This document shows, piece by piece, positions 1 through 9,431 of a stretch of DNA of 64,000 nt. Position numbers and translations under genes: made by a program. The stretch is from G965247475 sp965247475 (GTDB lineage Bacteria; Chloroflexota; UBA11872). The notes beneath the pieces were generated by a model that was not told the origin of the DNA, searched no databases, and saw only the letters and a list, made by a program, of their open reading frames with translations. The stretch spans positions 2,232,001-2,296,000 of the forward strand of contig OZ252016.1 in the NCBI GenBank assembly GCA_965247475.1. Direction: 5' to 3'. How positions within the stretch are numbered: position 1 is the stretch's first letter; the number at the start of each line of letters is the position of its first letter.

Positions 1-1197
1 AATCGGCTGGTCGACGAGGCGTTGCTGCTGCTCATGCCGGGACCTGCCTCCTACACGGGTGAGGACGTGGTGGAGCTGAGCTGCCACGGCGGCCCGGTGG
101 TGGTGCGGCGGGTGCTCGATCTGATGCTGGCGGCCGGCGCGCGGCCGGCCGAGCCGGGTGAGTTCACGTTGCGCGCGTTCCTCAACGGGCGGCTGGATCT
201 GGCGCAGGCCGAGGCGGTGGCGGACATGGTCGAGGCGCCCACCACGGACGCCCTGGCGGTCGCGGCCAACCAGCTCGCGGGCCGCCTGTCCGACGCCGTG
301 CGCACGATCCGGTCTGAATGTCTGGATCTGCTGGCGCAGATGGAAGCCGAAGTCGACTTCGCCGAGGAGGACGTGCCGCCGCTCCCACGCGAGACCGTGC
401 GGGCGCGGCTGGAGAGCTTGGACGAACGGTTGGCGGAGATTCTGCGGGGCGCCGACCGCGGCATCCTCCAGCGCCATGGCGTTCGGGTGGCGCTGGTGGG
501 CAGCCCGAACGTTGGCAAGTCGTCGCTGATGAACGCGCTGCTGGCCACCGACCGGGCGATCGTGACGGAGTTCCCGGGCACCACCCGGGACGCGCTGGAG
601 GAGACCTTCAATCTGGACGGGATTCCGGTGGTCCTGACGGACACCGCCGGAATGCGAGACACGACCGACCCGGTGGAGAGCATCGGGGTCGAGCGCAGCG
701 CGCGCGCGCTAAGCGGGGCGGACCTCGCGGTGCTGGTGCTCGACGCCGGCCGCGCGCCGACCCCCGCGGATCGAGACGCGGCCGCGAGCGTTCGCGACGC
801 GGGCAAGCCAACGGTTGTCGCGCTCAACAAGCGCGATCTGCCGGCGGTCACGAGCACCGAGCAGGCCGGGGCGCTCGCGCCCGGGGCGCGCGTGTGTCAC
901 ACCTGCGCGATCGCCGGTGACGTGAACGAGCTTCGCCTGGCGATCGCCGGTGCGATCGACACGTCCGCGCCGAACGGCGATCTAGCGACGGTGGCGAGCG
1001 TGCGGCACAAGCATGCGCTTGGTCAGGCGCGCGAGGAACTGGCCGGCTCTCGACGGGCGCTGGACGAGGAGCTCCCGTCGGACCTGATCACGGTGGGCCT
1101 GCACGGCGCGATCACGCGGCTCGGCGAGATCACGGGCGAATCGGCGACCGAAGACCTGCTGGATACGATCTTCTCGAAATTCTGCATCGGCAAGTGA
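1..1197 (+). CDS. mnmE: tRNA modification GTPase MnmE (5'-truncated by window edge)
   Basis: With MnmG, MnmE modifies the wobble uridine of certain tRNAs (cmnm5U34). The frame is open from base 1, so the N-terminal part of the formyl-THF-binding domain lies outside the window. Visible are the end of that domain, the helical domain, and an inserted Ras-like G domain with G1 GSPNVGKSS, G2 TTRD, G3 DTAG and G4 NKRD. The protein ends in the family hallmark FCIGK, whose Cys is the conserved C-terminal cysteine. It converges on the minus-strand gene at 1235, and a stem-loop overlaps its stop codon. Identification is secure. Confidence 0.97.
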   Translation, partial: NRLVDEALLLLMPGPASYTGEDVVELSCHGGPVVVRRVLDLMLAAGARPAEPGEFTLRAFLNGRLDLAQAEAVADMVEAPTTDALAVAANQLAGRLSDAVRTIRSECLDLLAQMEAEVDFAEEDVPPLPRETVRARLESLDERLAEILRGADRGILQRHGVRVALVGSPNVGKSSLMNALLATDRAIVTEFPGTTRDALEETFNLDGIPVVLTDTAGMRDTTDPVESIGVERSARALSGADLAVLVLDAGRAPTPADRDAAASVRDAGKPTVVALNKRDLPAVTSTEQAGALAPGARVCHTCAIAGDVNELRLAIAGAIDTSAPNGDLATVASVRHKHALGQAREELAGSRRALDEELPSDLITVGLHGAITRLGEITGESATEDLLDTIFSKFCIGK

Positions 1198-1211
1198 GCG
1201 CGCCGGCTCAC
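1194..1211 (+). terminator. stem-loop at the mnmE stop
   Basis: GTGAGC and GCTCAC form a perfect 6-bp inverted repeat with a 6-nt loop that includes the TGA stop. No T tract follows. It lies in the short gap between convergent genes, so it could act on either strand. This is a weak candidate. Confidence 0.3.
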
Positions 1212-1234
1212 GGGCGGCAGTCGGGCGGCGGCCC

Positions 1235-4200
1235 TCAGATGGCGTAGTGGCCGGCGGATGTGTCGGAGGCCGGCAGGTCGGTCGGTGGGGCGAGATCGGA
1301 CGGCGGCGGCTCGGATGGGAACGCGCGCAGCAGGTAGACCGCCGCCGCCAGGACCCAGAAGACCGCCGCCAGCTCGGGCAGGAAGAAGCTGTGATCGACG
1401 ACGCCGTGCGCGAGCGCCGCAACCATGGCCCCGGCCAGCCCGTACGCCAGCGGACGCTCGGAAGCCGGAACGCGGCGGGCGACGCGCAACCAATCGATCC
1501 AGAACAGCGCAACGATGGCGGCCAGCGCGATCAAGCCGAAGATTCCGACCGAGACCCACGCGTCGAGCACCAGATTGTGAGGATGCGAGAGGTTGGGCTC
1601 GCGCCAGGCGTCGGGTCGCAGATACGCGCGGTAGTGGTGGAGGAAGTTGTCGGGACCGACGCCGAACACCCAGTTGTCTTGAATCATCCGCCAGGCCGCG
1701 TCCCAGACCGCGAGCCGCCGCTCCCCGCCGGCGTCGCCGGCTCGGAACACAGCGCCCAGGCGGTCGAAGCCTGCGGTCAACGCGATCAGAGCCGCCGCGA
1801 GACCGACGGTGACGAGGGACACGGCGCGGGTGATGCGCGGCAGCACCAGCCAGAGGGGCAAGGCCGCGACGGAAATGCCCAGCAGCGCGCCGACCCACGC
1901 GCCACGGCTGAAGGTGAGCACGAGCCCGACGGCCACGATCGTGAACGCGATCCAGGCGAGGCGCCGTTCGCGATCGCGCGCCGCCATGAGCGCGAACCCG
2001 AACGCCAGCGGCAGCGCGCGCTCGAGCACCAGCGCCAGGTTGTTGGGCGATCCAAATAGGCCGCGGATTCGCGGCACGGCCGCGTCGGTGACGACCGCGC
2101 CGGCCGGGATCAAGATCAGCGCCACGATCGCGGAGACTGCGGCGCCGAGCACGAGCGCGCGCAGGATCCGCGGCACGTCGGCGCGTCCACCCGCCGTCGT
2201 GACGATCACCACGAAGAGGATCAGCGGCTCGATGATCACGGTGCGCAGGTCACGCAGCGCGAACTTCTGGAAATCGGCAAAGAGCGCGGCCGCCACCGCG
2301 GCCACGAGGAAATAAGCGAGCAGCGCGTTCCAGCCGGTGCGCGGGATCTCGACACGTCGATACCAGAGCGCGCGCGCGACCCAGGCGCCAGCGAGCACGA
2401 GTATGAGGGCTTCGGCGACCGGACGGTCGAACACGCCTGTCCGCGCGATCACGCCCACGAATGGCACGGCAGCGACCGTCACGACCACGACCTGCCGAGG
2501 GCGCGCGAGCGCCAGCCCGGCCACGACGGCCACGATCACAATCCGAACGATCGTCCAGACGGAGGTGGGCCCGCCGCCGGGGAGCACCAGGTAGAGCGTG
2601 GCGAGGACGGCCACCGCGAGCTCGCCCGCGCGGAGCCCCCAGCGCAGTTCGCGATCGAGCAGTCCCCAGCCAACAGCGAACGGCGAGGCGACGCGCCTGA
2701 ACAGCGGCGCCAACGCCCAGAACGCCGCGCCCAACCCGGCCAGCCAGAGCGCGATCAGGCCGACGTACGGGGCCACGGGCCGTGACACGCCAACCAGCAG
2801 GCCATCCACGATCACCAGCGCGCCGGTCGCGCTGGGGTTGCGCTCGGCGATCACGGTCAGCTCGACGAGATGGCGTCCGTCCGGCAGCCGCGATGCGATC
2901 GGAACCCGAACGAGCGTCAGGGGCTCGGGCGCGTACAAGTCGAGCAGCGCTTCACCGGCCGAATTGCGTTCCAGCAGATCGGGCAACGCGTCCTGCCCAT
3001 CGATGCGAACGCGCAGGCGGCCCATGTCGGGACCGCGGCGGGTCAGCAGCGCCAGCTCGGAACCCTGGAACCGGAGGCGCACGGTCGCGCCCACGACACC
3101 GGTCTGGCGATGGAATCCGAGCGACGCGTCGTCGCTGGGGACACGCGGCCACGGTCCTTCGAAAGCCAGCGCGGGATGCGTCTCCTGGTGCAGCCCGACG
3201 CCCGCCACGGGCGCGGTCGCGAACGCGCGCCGCAGCGCCACCAGATTCGGTCGCGGGGTGAAGTCCTTGTCCATCAGCCGAAAGAACGGCGTGGGATCGC
3301 GTGGGTGCGCGTCCACTGGCCAGCGCGAGGCCCAGATCATGATCGTTGGCATCCAGGGCCATTCCTCGCGCGCCCGGTGGATGCCGTCGACGGTCCACGC
3401 GGCCTGATCGTCGATGGAGTGGTTGCCCCAGATACCGGGCTCGCCGTCCCAGTCGTCCGGCAGGGCCGTCCACCCGTACTCGGAGGCCCAGATCGGCGTT
3501 CGGATGTCGCCGAACTCCTCCATGACCTCGCGCCAAAGCACGGCGCGCGGAAAGTTGGTGCGCAGGGGGTCGACAAGAAAGTCGCGGGGGCCGGTGAACA
3601 ACCCGTAGGACATGCTGGAGGCGACATCGAAATCGCCGCGCGCGCCGAGCTCGTACAGCCGGCGGAGAAACAGCAGATCGCTCAGATTCTCGGGACCGGT
3701 CTCGATGGTGGGCGCAAGGCCCGCCAGCACGACGGCCGCCGCGGGGTTGGCCTGGCGAATGCGCCCGCCCACGCGTCGGAGCATCTCGAGGTAGGCGGCG
3801 GGGTCCGGCGGACGCCCGCCCCACTCGCCAATCAGATTGGGTTCGTTCCAGATCTGGAAGAAGCGCACCTGTCCGGCATAGCGTTCGGCCACCACGGCGG
3901 CGAAATCGGCAAAGTCGTCGAGGTCCGACGGCGGCGTCTGAATGGACGGGTTGGCGGTTGGATCGAACCCGGGAGTGGCCCAGGCGGGCGGACGGTCCAG
4001 CCGCGCGAGGATCTCGATGCCGAGCGTGCCGGCGGCATCCACGATTCGGTCGTACTTGTCCCAGGTAGAGCGGCCGGCGGCGTCCACGAACGAGCCCTTC
4101 GCCAGCGGCTCGATCTCGATCCACTGGAACTCCTGCCGGATGATGCCGATGCCGGCGCCGCGGAGCACCTCCAGCTCCCGAACGACCTTGCCGGGGTCGG

Positions 4201-4393
4201 GCTCCTGATGCAGGAAGGTGTTGGCGCCGATGCCGGGCGCGTCGGCCAGCCGCAGGTCGTCGAGTCCATCGAGGCCGTAGGTCACGCCACGCTGAACAAC
4301 CCCGAGGCTTACCAGCGCCACGCCCGTGACGAGCACAAGCGCCGCCGCCACCGCCGGCACAACCAGCCAGCGGCGAACGAGCGCCGTGCGCAT
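1235..4393 (-). CDS. fusion of GH-A-type glycoside hydrolase barrel and O-antigen-ligase-like membrane domain
   Basis: About 1052 aa. The ATG at 4393 was preferred to the longer ORF because it begins with a clear N-terminal membrane anchor and clears the upstream gene by 22 bp. Residues about 50-400 resemble a clan GH-A TIM barrel (GH39/GH5-like): acid/base Glu184 in IWNEPN and a likely nucleophile Glu305 in SEYGW. A beta-rich segment follows (about 410-530). From about 535 there are many hydrophobic helices, including the Wzy_C/O-antigen-ligase-like stretches LTFSRGAW and GVGPDNFLHHY and the SHPHN motif. The barrel would lie outside the membrane. A role in building or trimming a surface glycan is inferred. 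The preceding gene encodes a paralogous barrel alone. Confidence 0.85.
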   Translation of the reverse strand: MRTALVRRWLVVPAVAAALVLVTGVALVSLGVVQRGVTYGLDGLDDLRLADAPGIGANTFLHQEPDPGKVVRELEVLRGAGIGIIRQEFQWIEIEPLAKGSFVDAAGRSTWDKYDRIVDAAGTLGIEILARLDRPPAWATPGFDPTANPSIQTPPSDLDDFADFAAVVAERYAGQVRFFQIWNEPNLIGEWGGRPPDPAAYLEMLRRVGGRIRQANPAAAVVLAGLAPTIETGPENLSDLLFLRRLYELGARGDFDVASSMSYGLFTGPRDFLVDPLRTNFPRAVLWREVMEEFGDIRTPIWASEYGWTALPDDWDGEPGIWGNHSIDDQAAWTVDGIHRAREEWPWMPTIMIWASRWPVDAHPRDPTPFFRLMDKDFTPRPNLVALRRAFATAPVAGVGLHQETHPALAFEGPWPRVPSDDASLGFHRQTGVVGATVRLRFQGSELALLTRRGPDMGRLRVRIDGQDALPDLLERNSAGEALLDLYAPEPLTLVRVPIASRLPDGRHLVELTVIAERNPSATGALVIVDGLLVGVSRPVAPYVGLIALWLAGLGAAFWALAPLFRRVASPFAVGWGLLDRELRWGLRAGELAVAVLATLYLVLPGGGPTSVWTIVRIVIVAVVAGLALARPRQVVVVTVAAVPFVGVIARTGVFDRPVAEALILVLAGAWVARALWYRRVEIPRTGWNALLAYFLVAAVAAALFADFQKFALRDLRTVIIEPLILFVVIVTTAGGRADVPRILRALVLGAAVSAIVALILIPAGAVVTDAAVPRIRGLFGSPNNLALVLERALPLAFGFALMAARDRERRLAWIAFTIVAVGLVLTFSRGAWVGALLGISVAALPLWLVLPRITRAVSLVTVGLAAALIALTAGFDRLGAVFRAGDAGGERRLAVWDAAWRMIQDNWVFGVGPDNFLHHYRAYLRPDAWREPNLSHPHNLVLDAWVSVGIFGLIALAAIVALFWIDWLRVARRVPASERPLAYGLAGAMVAALAHGVVDHSFFLPELAAVFWVLAAAVYLLRAFPSEPPPSDLAPPTDLPASDTSAGHYAI

Positions 4394-4415
4394 CAGTCCG
4401 CGCGGAGAGATCGTG

Positions 4416-5570
4416 TCACGCGAACGCTTCGCCGGTGGCCGCGGCGCGCACGGCCCGATAGACGAGCCGCGGCGTGAAGTCGGGGTCAACCATCCGGAAG
4501 TAGTACTCGGACTCGTCCGGTCCGAGCGCCTCGAACGGCTTGCGGAAGAACCACGTGTTGAATACGCCGGCCCAGGGCCAGTTGGTGAGCGCATAGTGGA
4601 CGCCCTCGACGGTCCACTCCGCCTGCCGCGTCTCGTCCACCCGGCGCCAGATCAGCTTTCCGGGGTCCATGTCGGGCGGTGAGGCGTTCCAGCCGTATTC
4701 GTTGAACCAGATGGGCTTGTTGCCAAGGCCGAACTCGCTCATAAGCTCCCGAATGAACTCGACGCGGCGGACGTTCAGCACATCGGGGTCCGGCGGGTCG
4801 CCCGGCGGGCGGTCGAGGCCGAAGGCGTTGGCCGCCTGCACGTCGAACGACTCGCCCGCGCGCGCCTCATAGGTGCGTTCGAGGAACGTGAGCTCGTTGA
4901 GCGCGCGGGAGCTGACTTCCAGCGTCGCGGCCATCGGCGCCGCGATCACGACGATCGACTCGTCGACCTGCTTGAGCGCGTCGTGCGCGACCCGGAGCAT
5001 ACGGGCGTACGCCTCCGGATCGGGGGGCTGGCCGCCCCAGTCGGCCGCCAGGTTCGGCTCGTTCCAGATCTGATAGTGGCGGATCCGGCCGCGATAGCGG
5101 TCGGCGAAGACGGTGAGAAAGTCCGCATAGTCGCGCAGCTTTGTGGGCGGGCCGGTGGGGTCGGAACCGGCGAGCCGCGCCCAGTCGGGCGCGCGGTCCA
5201 CGCGCGCGATCAGCTCGAGGCCGAATTCGTCGGTGAGATCAACGATCTCGTCGTACTTGACCCACGTGCCGCGGCGCCACTGCGCGTTATAGAAGGTCGC
5301 CTTGTCGGGCTGCTCGATATCGGCCCACGGGAACTGCTGCTTGACCCAGTGGATACCGGCGGCCGCGAGCATCTCGACGGACTTTCGCCGCTTCCATGAT
5401 TCGACTTCGAGCTCGAGAAACGTGTTTGCGCCCCACGGCTCGACATTGGCGAGGCGAATGGGGCTGGGCTGCGCACGGCGGACGAGCGGATCGGCGCAGG
5501 CCAGCGCCGCCGACGCGACGAGGCCGATACCCGCCCCGCGCAACAACGTGCGACGCGGCAGACGCAGCAC
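4416..5570 (-). CDS. GH-A-type glycoside hydrolase-like exported protein
   Basis: 384 aa, GTG start. The N-terminus has a twin-arginine-like RRTLLRG stretch, a hydrophobic segment and Cys25 as a possible lipid-attachment residue. The rest is one TIM barrel of the GH39/GH5 type with Glu171 in IWNEPN (acid/base) and Glu291 in FNEYGW (nucleophile). It aligns along its length with the barrel of the next gene, sharing GANTFLE/GANTFLH near the N-terminus and WGGxPPDPxAY after the acid/base, so the two arose by duplication. Its start overlaps the preceding stop by one base (TAGTG), implying coupled translation. The substrate cannot be told from sequence. Confidence 0.85.
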   Translation of the reverse strand: MLRLPRRTLLRGAGIGLVASAALACADPLVRRAQPSPIRLANVEPWGANTFLELEVESWKRRKSVEMLAAAGIHWVKQQFPWADIEQPDKATFYNAQWRRGTWVKYDEIVDLTDEFGLELIARVDRAPDWARLAGSDPTGPPTKLRDYADFLTVFADRYRGRIRHYQIWNEPNLAADWGGQPPDPEAYARMLRVAHDALKQVDESIVVIAAPMAATLEVSSRALNELTFLERTYEARAGESFDVQAANAFGLDRPPGDPPDPDVLNVRRVEFIRELMSEFGLGNKPIWFNEYGWNASPPDMDPGKLIWRRVDETRQAEWTVEGVHYALTNWPWAGVFNTWFFRKPFEALGPDESEYYFRMVDPDFTPRLVYRAVRAAATGEAFA

Positions 5571-6454
5571 TAGCCGACCTCCAGTTGCGGTTCAGTCTCC
5601 AGCTCCAGGCCGATCCCAACCAGGTATTCGCGGCTGATCTGCGCGCTCGCGGAGGGATCGCGGAGGGTCCGCTCCTGCTCGACGACCGCCCATCCATCGA
5701 AGCCGCGCTCACGCAGCAGGTTGACGGCGTCCTCGATCTCCACATCGCCTTCCCCAAGCTCGACGAATCCGCCGTCGTCCGCAAACGCGTGCACGTCGCC
5801 CGCGCTTGCGAGGTGCTCGTCGCGCAGGTCCACATCCAGGTCCTGGAGAATGAGGTGACGGACACGATCCGCTGTCCGACGGACGAACGGCAGCGGCTCA
5901 ACGCCGGCGTACATCAGGTGTCCGAGGTCGGGCGCCAGGAACAGCGACTCCGGGTCGGTGAGGGCCAGCAACTGGTCTATCTCCGGCCCGTTCTCGATGA
6001 ACGAGCCCAGCTGGTTCTTGAACAGCAGCCGCATGTCGAACTCGCGCGCGGCGATGAACGTGGCCATGGCGAGGGAATCGGCCAGGTAGCCCCACTGGTA
6101 GTCGAGGAGGCCGTCGTCCCGTCCACCTACGTGATGCCCGGCCGTCTCCAGCCGCTCGGGAACCGGTCGCGAGAACGTGATGAGCTGCTTGGCGTCGAGC
6201 TCGGCGTAGAACTCCGCCACGCGGCGGAACTGGTCGAGCTCGACGTCGCGATAACGGTCGGAGAACCAGTTGGCGGCATACCGGCCGGCGACGACCTCAA
6301 GCCCATGGTCGCGAACCACCGCACGCGCGAGCCTCAGATCACCGAATAGATCGCCAACTCCCTCGATGCCAGCGTAGCCGGCTTCGTTAGCCTCCTGCGC
6401 AACCTGTCGGAACGGCGTGCCCCCCCACACGGCTGCGGAGATTGCGACGCGCAC
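5570..6454 (-). CDS. sugar phosphate isomerase/epimerase family protein (IolE/IolI-like TIM barrel)
   Basis: 294 aa, GTG start. The sequence fits the AP-endonuclease-2/xylose-isomerase-like TIM barrel: GYAGIEGVG after the first strand, FLAPDLGHLMYAG containing metal-ligand Asp and His, and a C-terminal GFDGWAVVEQE strand typical of IolE, IolI and EboC-type proteins. It lies 14 bp after a NYN gene and overlaps the stop/start of the exported glycoside hydrolase by one base, suggesting one operon that handles a sugar or cyclitol. The exact substrate is unknown. Confidence 0.85.
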   Translation of the reverse strand: MRVAISAAVWGGTPFRQVAQEANEAGYAGIEGVGDLFGDLRLARAVVRDHGLEVVAGRYAANWFSDRYRDVELDQFRRVAEFYAELDAKQLITFSRPVPERLETAGHHVGGRDDGLLDYQWGYLADSLAMATFIAAREFDMRLLFKNQLGSFIENGPEIDQLLALTDPESLFLAPDLGHLMYAGVEPLPFVRRTADRVRHLILQDLDVDLRDEHLASAGDVHAFADDGGFVELGEGDVEIEDAVNLLRERGFDGWAVVEQERTLRDPSASAQISREYLVGIGLELETEPQLEVG

Positions 6455-6468
6455 GGGCGGGCGCTCGC

Positions 6469-7224
6469 CTAGCCGCCCTCGTTGGGCGCGCCGGCGGCGG
6501 ACCGACCGCTCAGGCGCTCCTGCGGCAGGCTGGTGAAGCGCCCCTGGGATGAGGGCGGGCGGCGGCTCGACTCTTGCGGAGGCGCGGGCGCCTCGGGGGC
6601 CGGTTTCGCGTCGGACGTTGTCTCGGATGGGTCCCCGCCGTCCGGCGACGGCTGCGGCGCGCGAGCCCGCGAGGTGCGAGGCCGCACGCGGACACGCGAT
6701 TGCGGTCGGGGCTCATCGCGATCGGCATCTCGACCGATCGCCTCAGCCAACGAGCGAGATGTGTCGGCCACGGCCGCTAGCACGGCGGGGCGCACATCAT
6801 CGCCGGTAATCAGCTCCACCTGGACGCCTCGACGTTGCACGGCCTCGATCAGCGGCGCCAGATCGGAATCGGACGTGACGATCGTGAGCACGTCGATGTG
6901 TGGGGCCAGCTCGAGCGCATCGACGGCCAGGCCGACGTGCGCGCTGGCACGCAGGGTGCCGTCGGCGCGACGGCGCAACGGTTTGGTGACGACCTTGAAG
7001 CCGTTGCGCGCCAGCCATGTGACCTGCGTGTCGTCGGTGGGCTGATTGGCGTCGACAACGCCGTAGGCGGCGCTGCGGACGAGCCGCCGCTCGGCGGTGA
7101 GGCGTTCATGGAGCCGTCCTAGATCGGTATGTGATCGAGCAGCCGGGTCACGATCTTTCAACGACGCGAGATCGACGACGAGCGCGCAGCGCGCGAGTGG
7201 TGATGTTGCCAAAGAGTTCCTCAT
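6469..7224 (-). CDS. NYN domain protein (LabA/DUF88-like putative RNase)
   Basis: 251 aa. Residues about 12-165 form a NYN/PIN-like domain: strand CALVVDLASL with the first acidic residue, a central LAVDALEL segment, and TIVTSDSDLAPLIEAV carrying the SDSD acidic cluster. NYN domains are metal-dependent ribonucleases or RNA-binding relatives. The C-terminal ~85 residues are disordered, rich in Pro, Ser and Arg. This is the second NYN gene of the minus-strand run; the other is at 8691-9431. Upstream, TATCAT about 25 nt before the ATG could be a -10 box. Family assignment is firm, target unknown. Confidence 0.85.
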   Translation of the reverse strand: MRNSLATSPLARCALVVDLASLKDRDPAARSHTDLGRLHERLTAERRLVRSAAYGVVDANQPTDDTQVTWLARNGFKVVTKPLRRRADGTLRASAHVGLAVDALELAPHIDVLTIVTSDSDLAPLIEAVQRRGVQVELITGDDVRPAVLAAVADTSRSLAEAIGRDADRDEPRPQSRVRVRPRTSRARAPQPSPDGGDPSETTSDAKPAPEAPAPPQESSRRPPSSQGRFTSLPQERLSGRSAAGAPNEGG

Positions 7225-7274
7225 CTCCGTGCAGAAGCGGCGTCAATCCAGATGATAGAGGACTACGGGTGAGA

Positions 7275-8474
7275 TCAGGTTTGGTCGGACGGCCGCCGGT
7301 CCCGGACCAGATCACGGATGTCGATCCAGCCGACCAGCCGGCCATCGTCGACGACGAATAGGCGCCGACGACCGGTGGCGGCCACTCGGTCCATCGCCTC
7401 GACAAGGCCACCGGCGGGATCGAGCGTTTCCAACGGGTGGAGCGGGCGCGCCGCGTCGCGCAGCCGGGTGGTCGTGCGCGCGTGTTCGGACACCGCCAGC
7501 ACGGCGTCCACATCAAGGATCCCCACGATCCGCCCGTGCGCGTCCACCACCGGGCGCAGCCCGAAGCGATCCCGATACAGGTCGCGTTCGATGAACTCCG
7601 CGACCGTGCCATCCTCCGGCACCGGGAGATAGTCGCGCCGCATGATCTCGCGAACGGTGCGACCGCGGAGGCGCGCGCGGCGGTCGACCTCGCGGAAGGC
7701 GGCGCGCGCGGCCGACCACAGAAACCACCCGATGAAGATGGACCAGAGCGGCTGGATGACGACGGGCAGCGCGGTGAACCGCGTGAGGCTGAAGAGAGAA
7801 AGACCCAGCGGAATCGCGCCGTAGAGGATGAGCAGTATCCCCAGCGCGCACCCTCCAAGGCTGGCCACGCGCGTGGCCAGGCGCAGGTTTCCGGTCGCGC
7901 CCCACACCGCCGAACGCAGCACCCGCCCACCGTCGAGCGGGAATCCGGGCAGCATGTTGAAGACGGCGAGGATCACGTTGATCTGACCCAGCCAACCAAA
8001 GGTGACCCGGCCTAAGCTCGGGTCCGGGAGAGCCGACGCGATCATCAGGAGCAGTCCACCGAGCACGGCGCTGGCGATGGGGCCGACGATCGTGATCGCG
8101 AACTCCTGCCGCGGCCGGGTCGGTTCACTGGCGATCTCGGCGACGCCTCCGAACACGAACAAGCGTATTCGCCCCACCGGGATGCCGGTTCGAACCGCCA
8201 CGTACGCGTGCGCCGCCTCGTGGACCAGGATCGAGCCAAAGAAGAGCAGGCTGGTGATGATGCCCGCCAGCCAGATGAGGGCGTCGGGCTCCGCGGAACG
8301 CAGTCCCAGCCGCGACGGAATGATGAGGGTAGAGGTGGTCCAGGTGACGAACGCGAAGATCAACAGCCAGGTCGGATCGATCGCGATGTCGGTGCCGCCG
8401 ACGCGGAAGATCGTCCAGGCGCCCTGGCCGCCGAACGGTCGGCGCGTCCTCGCAGCCCGTGGCTGGCGACTCAC
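7275..8474 (-). CDS. site-2 protease family (M50) membrane metalloprotease with CBS pair
   Basis: 399 aa, GTG start. Several membrane helices contain the zinc motif HEAAH (His85, Glu86, His89) and the second M50 signature NMLPGFPLDGGRVL, whose Asp is the third ligand. The C-terminal ~130 residues, from about VREIMRRDYLPV, form two CBS motifs that probably sense an adenine nucleotide. This is the SpoIVFB/S2P-CBS layout. Such enzymes cut transmembrane substrates, often anti-sigma factors; no substrate is obvious here, though a small single-pass membrane protein is encoded just upstream. Confidence 0.92.
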   Translation of the reverse strand: MSRQPRAARTRRPFGGQGAWTIFRVGGTDIAIDPTWLLIFAFVTWTTSTLIIPSRLGLRSAEPDALIWLAGIITSLLFFGSILVHEAAHAYVAVRTGIPVGRIRLFVFGGVAEIASEPTRPRQEFAITIVGPIASAVLGGLLLMIASALPDPSLGRVTFGWLGQINVILAVFNMLPGFPLDGGRVLRSAVWGATGNLRLATRVASLGGCALGILLILYGAIPLGLSLFSLTRFTALPVVIQPLWSIFIGWFLWSAARAAFREVDRRARLRGRTVREIMRRDYLPVPEDGTVAEFIERDLYRDRFGLRPVVDAHGRIVGILDVDAVLAVSEHARTTTRLRDAARPLHPLETLDPAGGLVEAMDRVAATGRRRLFVVDDGRLVGWIDIRDLVRDRRPSDQT

Positions 8475-8490
8475 GGTCCCGCTCGCGCGG

Positions 8491-8661
8491 CTAGCCGCTG
8501 CCGAGTGAAGGGGCGATCAGCGAGAGGATCAGCACGATCACGGCCATAACGGAGATGACGGCCCACAGTCGCGGAATCGTGAACCAACGGCGAAAGCCGG
8601 CGATCCGCGAACGCGATGACCGCCCGCGCTCCACGCGCCGCCGACGCCGCCGGCGGCTCAC
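8491..8661 (-). CDS. small basic single-pass membrane protein
   Basis: 56 aa. The GTG at 8661 is chosen because GGAG sits 10 nt upstream. The N-terminal 30 residues are very basic (an Arg-rich VSRRRRRRR start), followed by one hydrophobic helix (WAVISVMAVIVLILSLIAP) and a short tail. It starts 29 bp after a NYN gene and ends 16 bp before the site-2 protease gene. No family is recognised. Its topology (Arg-rich N-terminus in, C-terminus out) and position make it a conceivable partner or substrate of the protease, which is inference only. Confidence 0.5.
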   Translation of the reverse strand: MSRRRRRRRVERGRSSRSRIAGFRRWFTIPRLWAVISVMAVIVLILSLIAPSLGSG

Positions 8662-8690
8662 CGGACCGTAGCTCCGTGTCCGGCCTCCAT

Positions 8691-9431
8691 CTAGGACGCC
8701 CGGGCGCGAGCGCCGCCACGGGAACGCGACGGCACGTGCAGGCCCTTGCTGGCAGTGACGTCGGTCCACTGGTTGGCGGCCAAGCGCAGCTCGTCGGCAA
8801 TGGCGTCGGCAAACGAGTACACCTCGACGCGCAGCCCGTGCTCGCGCAGATAGTCGACCATCGGCACGTAGTCGCCGTCGCCGGACATCAGCGCCACCAC
8901 ATCCATGGTGGGCAGGCGCCGGATCACGTCGATCACCAGCACGATGTCCAGGTCGGCTTTGCGCGTGCCGTCGGAGAACACTTTGATCGGCTTGGTGACG
9001 ATGTCGTAGCCCTTGCCCCAAACCGGCGCCACGGACCGCTGATTCTCGAGGCGGCCGTTGAAGTCCGCATAGATCGGGCAATAGGCGCGCGCGTGCACCA
9101 GACGGCGGTCGGCCGTCGCGTGCGTGAGGAGCTTTCCGAAGTCGACGTGAATCGGGTCGTCGGGATCGCGATCGGCGAGGTTCGCGGTATCCACGAACAC
9201 GCCGAGTCTTAGCTTCGAGCCCACACCCACATCGCCGTTCGTGGAGGTCAATCCATCCGCGACGCGGCCGATCTCTTTGATCGCGTTCGCAAAGTCGCGC
9301 TCGAACGGACGTGGGCTGGTCACCGCATCCTTCAATTCGTCCATCAGCGCCCGGAGGTCGTCGCCGGTCTCCGGCGTTTTGCCGTTCGACTCGGCGTCGA
9401 AATCCTCGGGGATTGGGGAGAGTCGTCTCAT
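8691..9431 (-). CDS. NYN domain protein (LabA/DUF88-like putative RNase)
   Basis: 246 aa. After a ~70-residue N-terminal extension comes a NYN domain: RLGVFVDTANLADRD with the first catalytic-type Asp, the middle KADLDIVLVIDVI, and ALMSGDGDYVPMVDYL with the SGDGD acidic cluster. All acidic positions expected of a metal-dependent NYN nuclease are present. The tail is basic. Its ATG overlaps the stop of the coiled-coil gene by 4 nt (ATGA), so the two are probably co-translated and may work together. It is only distantly similar to the NYN protein at 6469. Confidence 0.88.
   Translation of the reverse strand: MRRLSPIPEDFDAESNGKTPETGDDLRALMDELKDAVTSPRPFERDFANAIKEIGRVADGLTSTNGDVGVGSKLRLGVFVDTANLADRDPDDPIHVDFGKLLTHATADRRLVHARAYCPIYADFNGRLENQRSVAPVWGKGYDIVTKPIKVFSDGTRKADLDIVLVIDVIRRLPTMDVVALMSGDGDYVPMVDYLREHGLRVEVYSFADAIADELRLAANQWTDVTASKGLHVPSRSRGGARARAS

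Noticed and set aside
2870..4477. Plus-strand ORF (535 aa) opposite the GH/O-antigen-ligase fusion
   Set aside because: Shadow of the minus-strand gene, rich in Arg, Gly and His with no recognisable fold.
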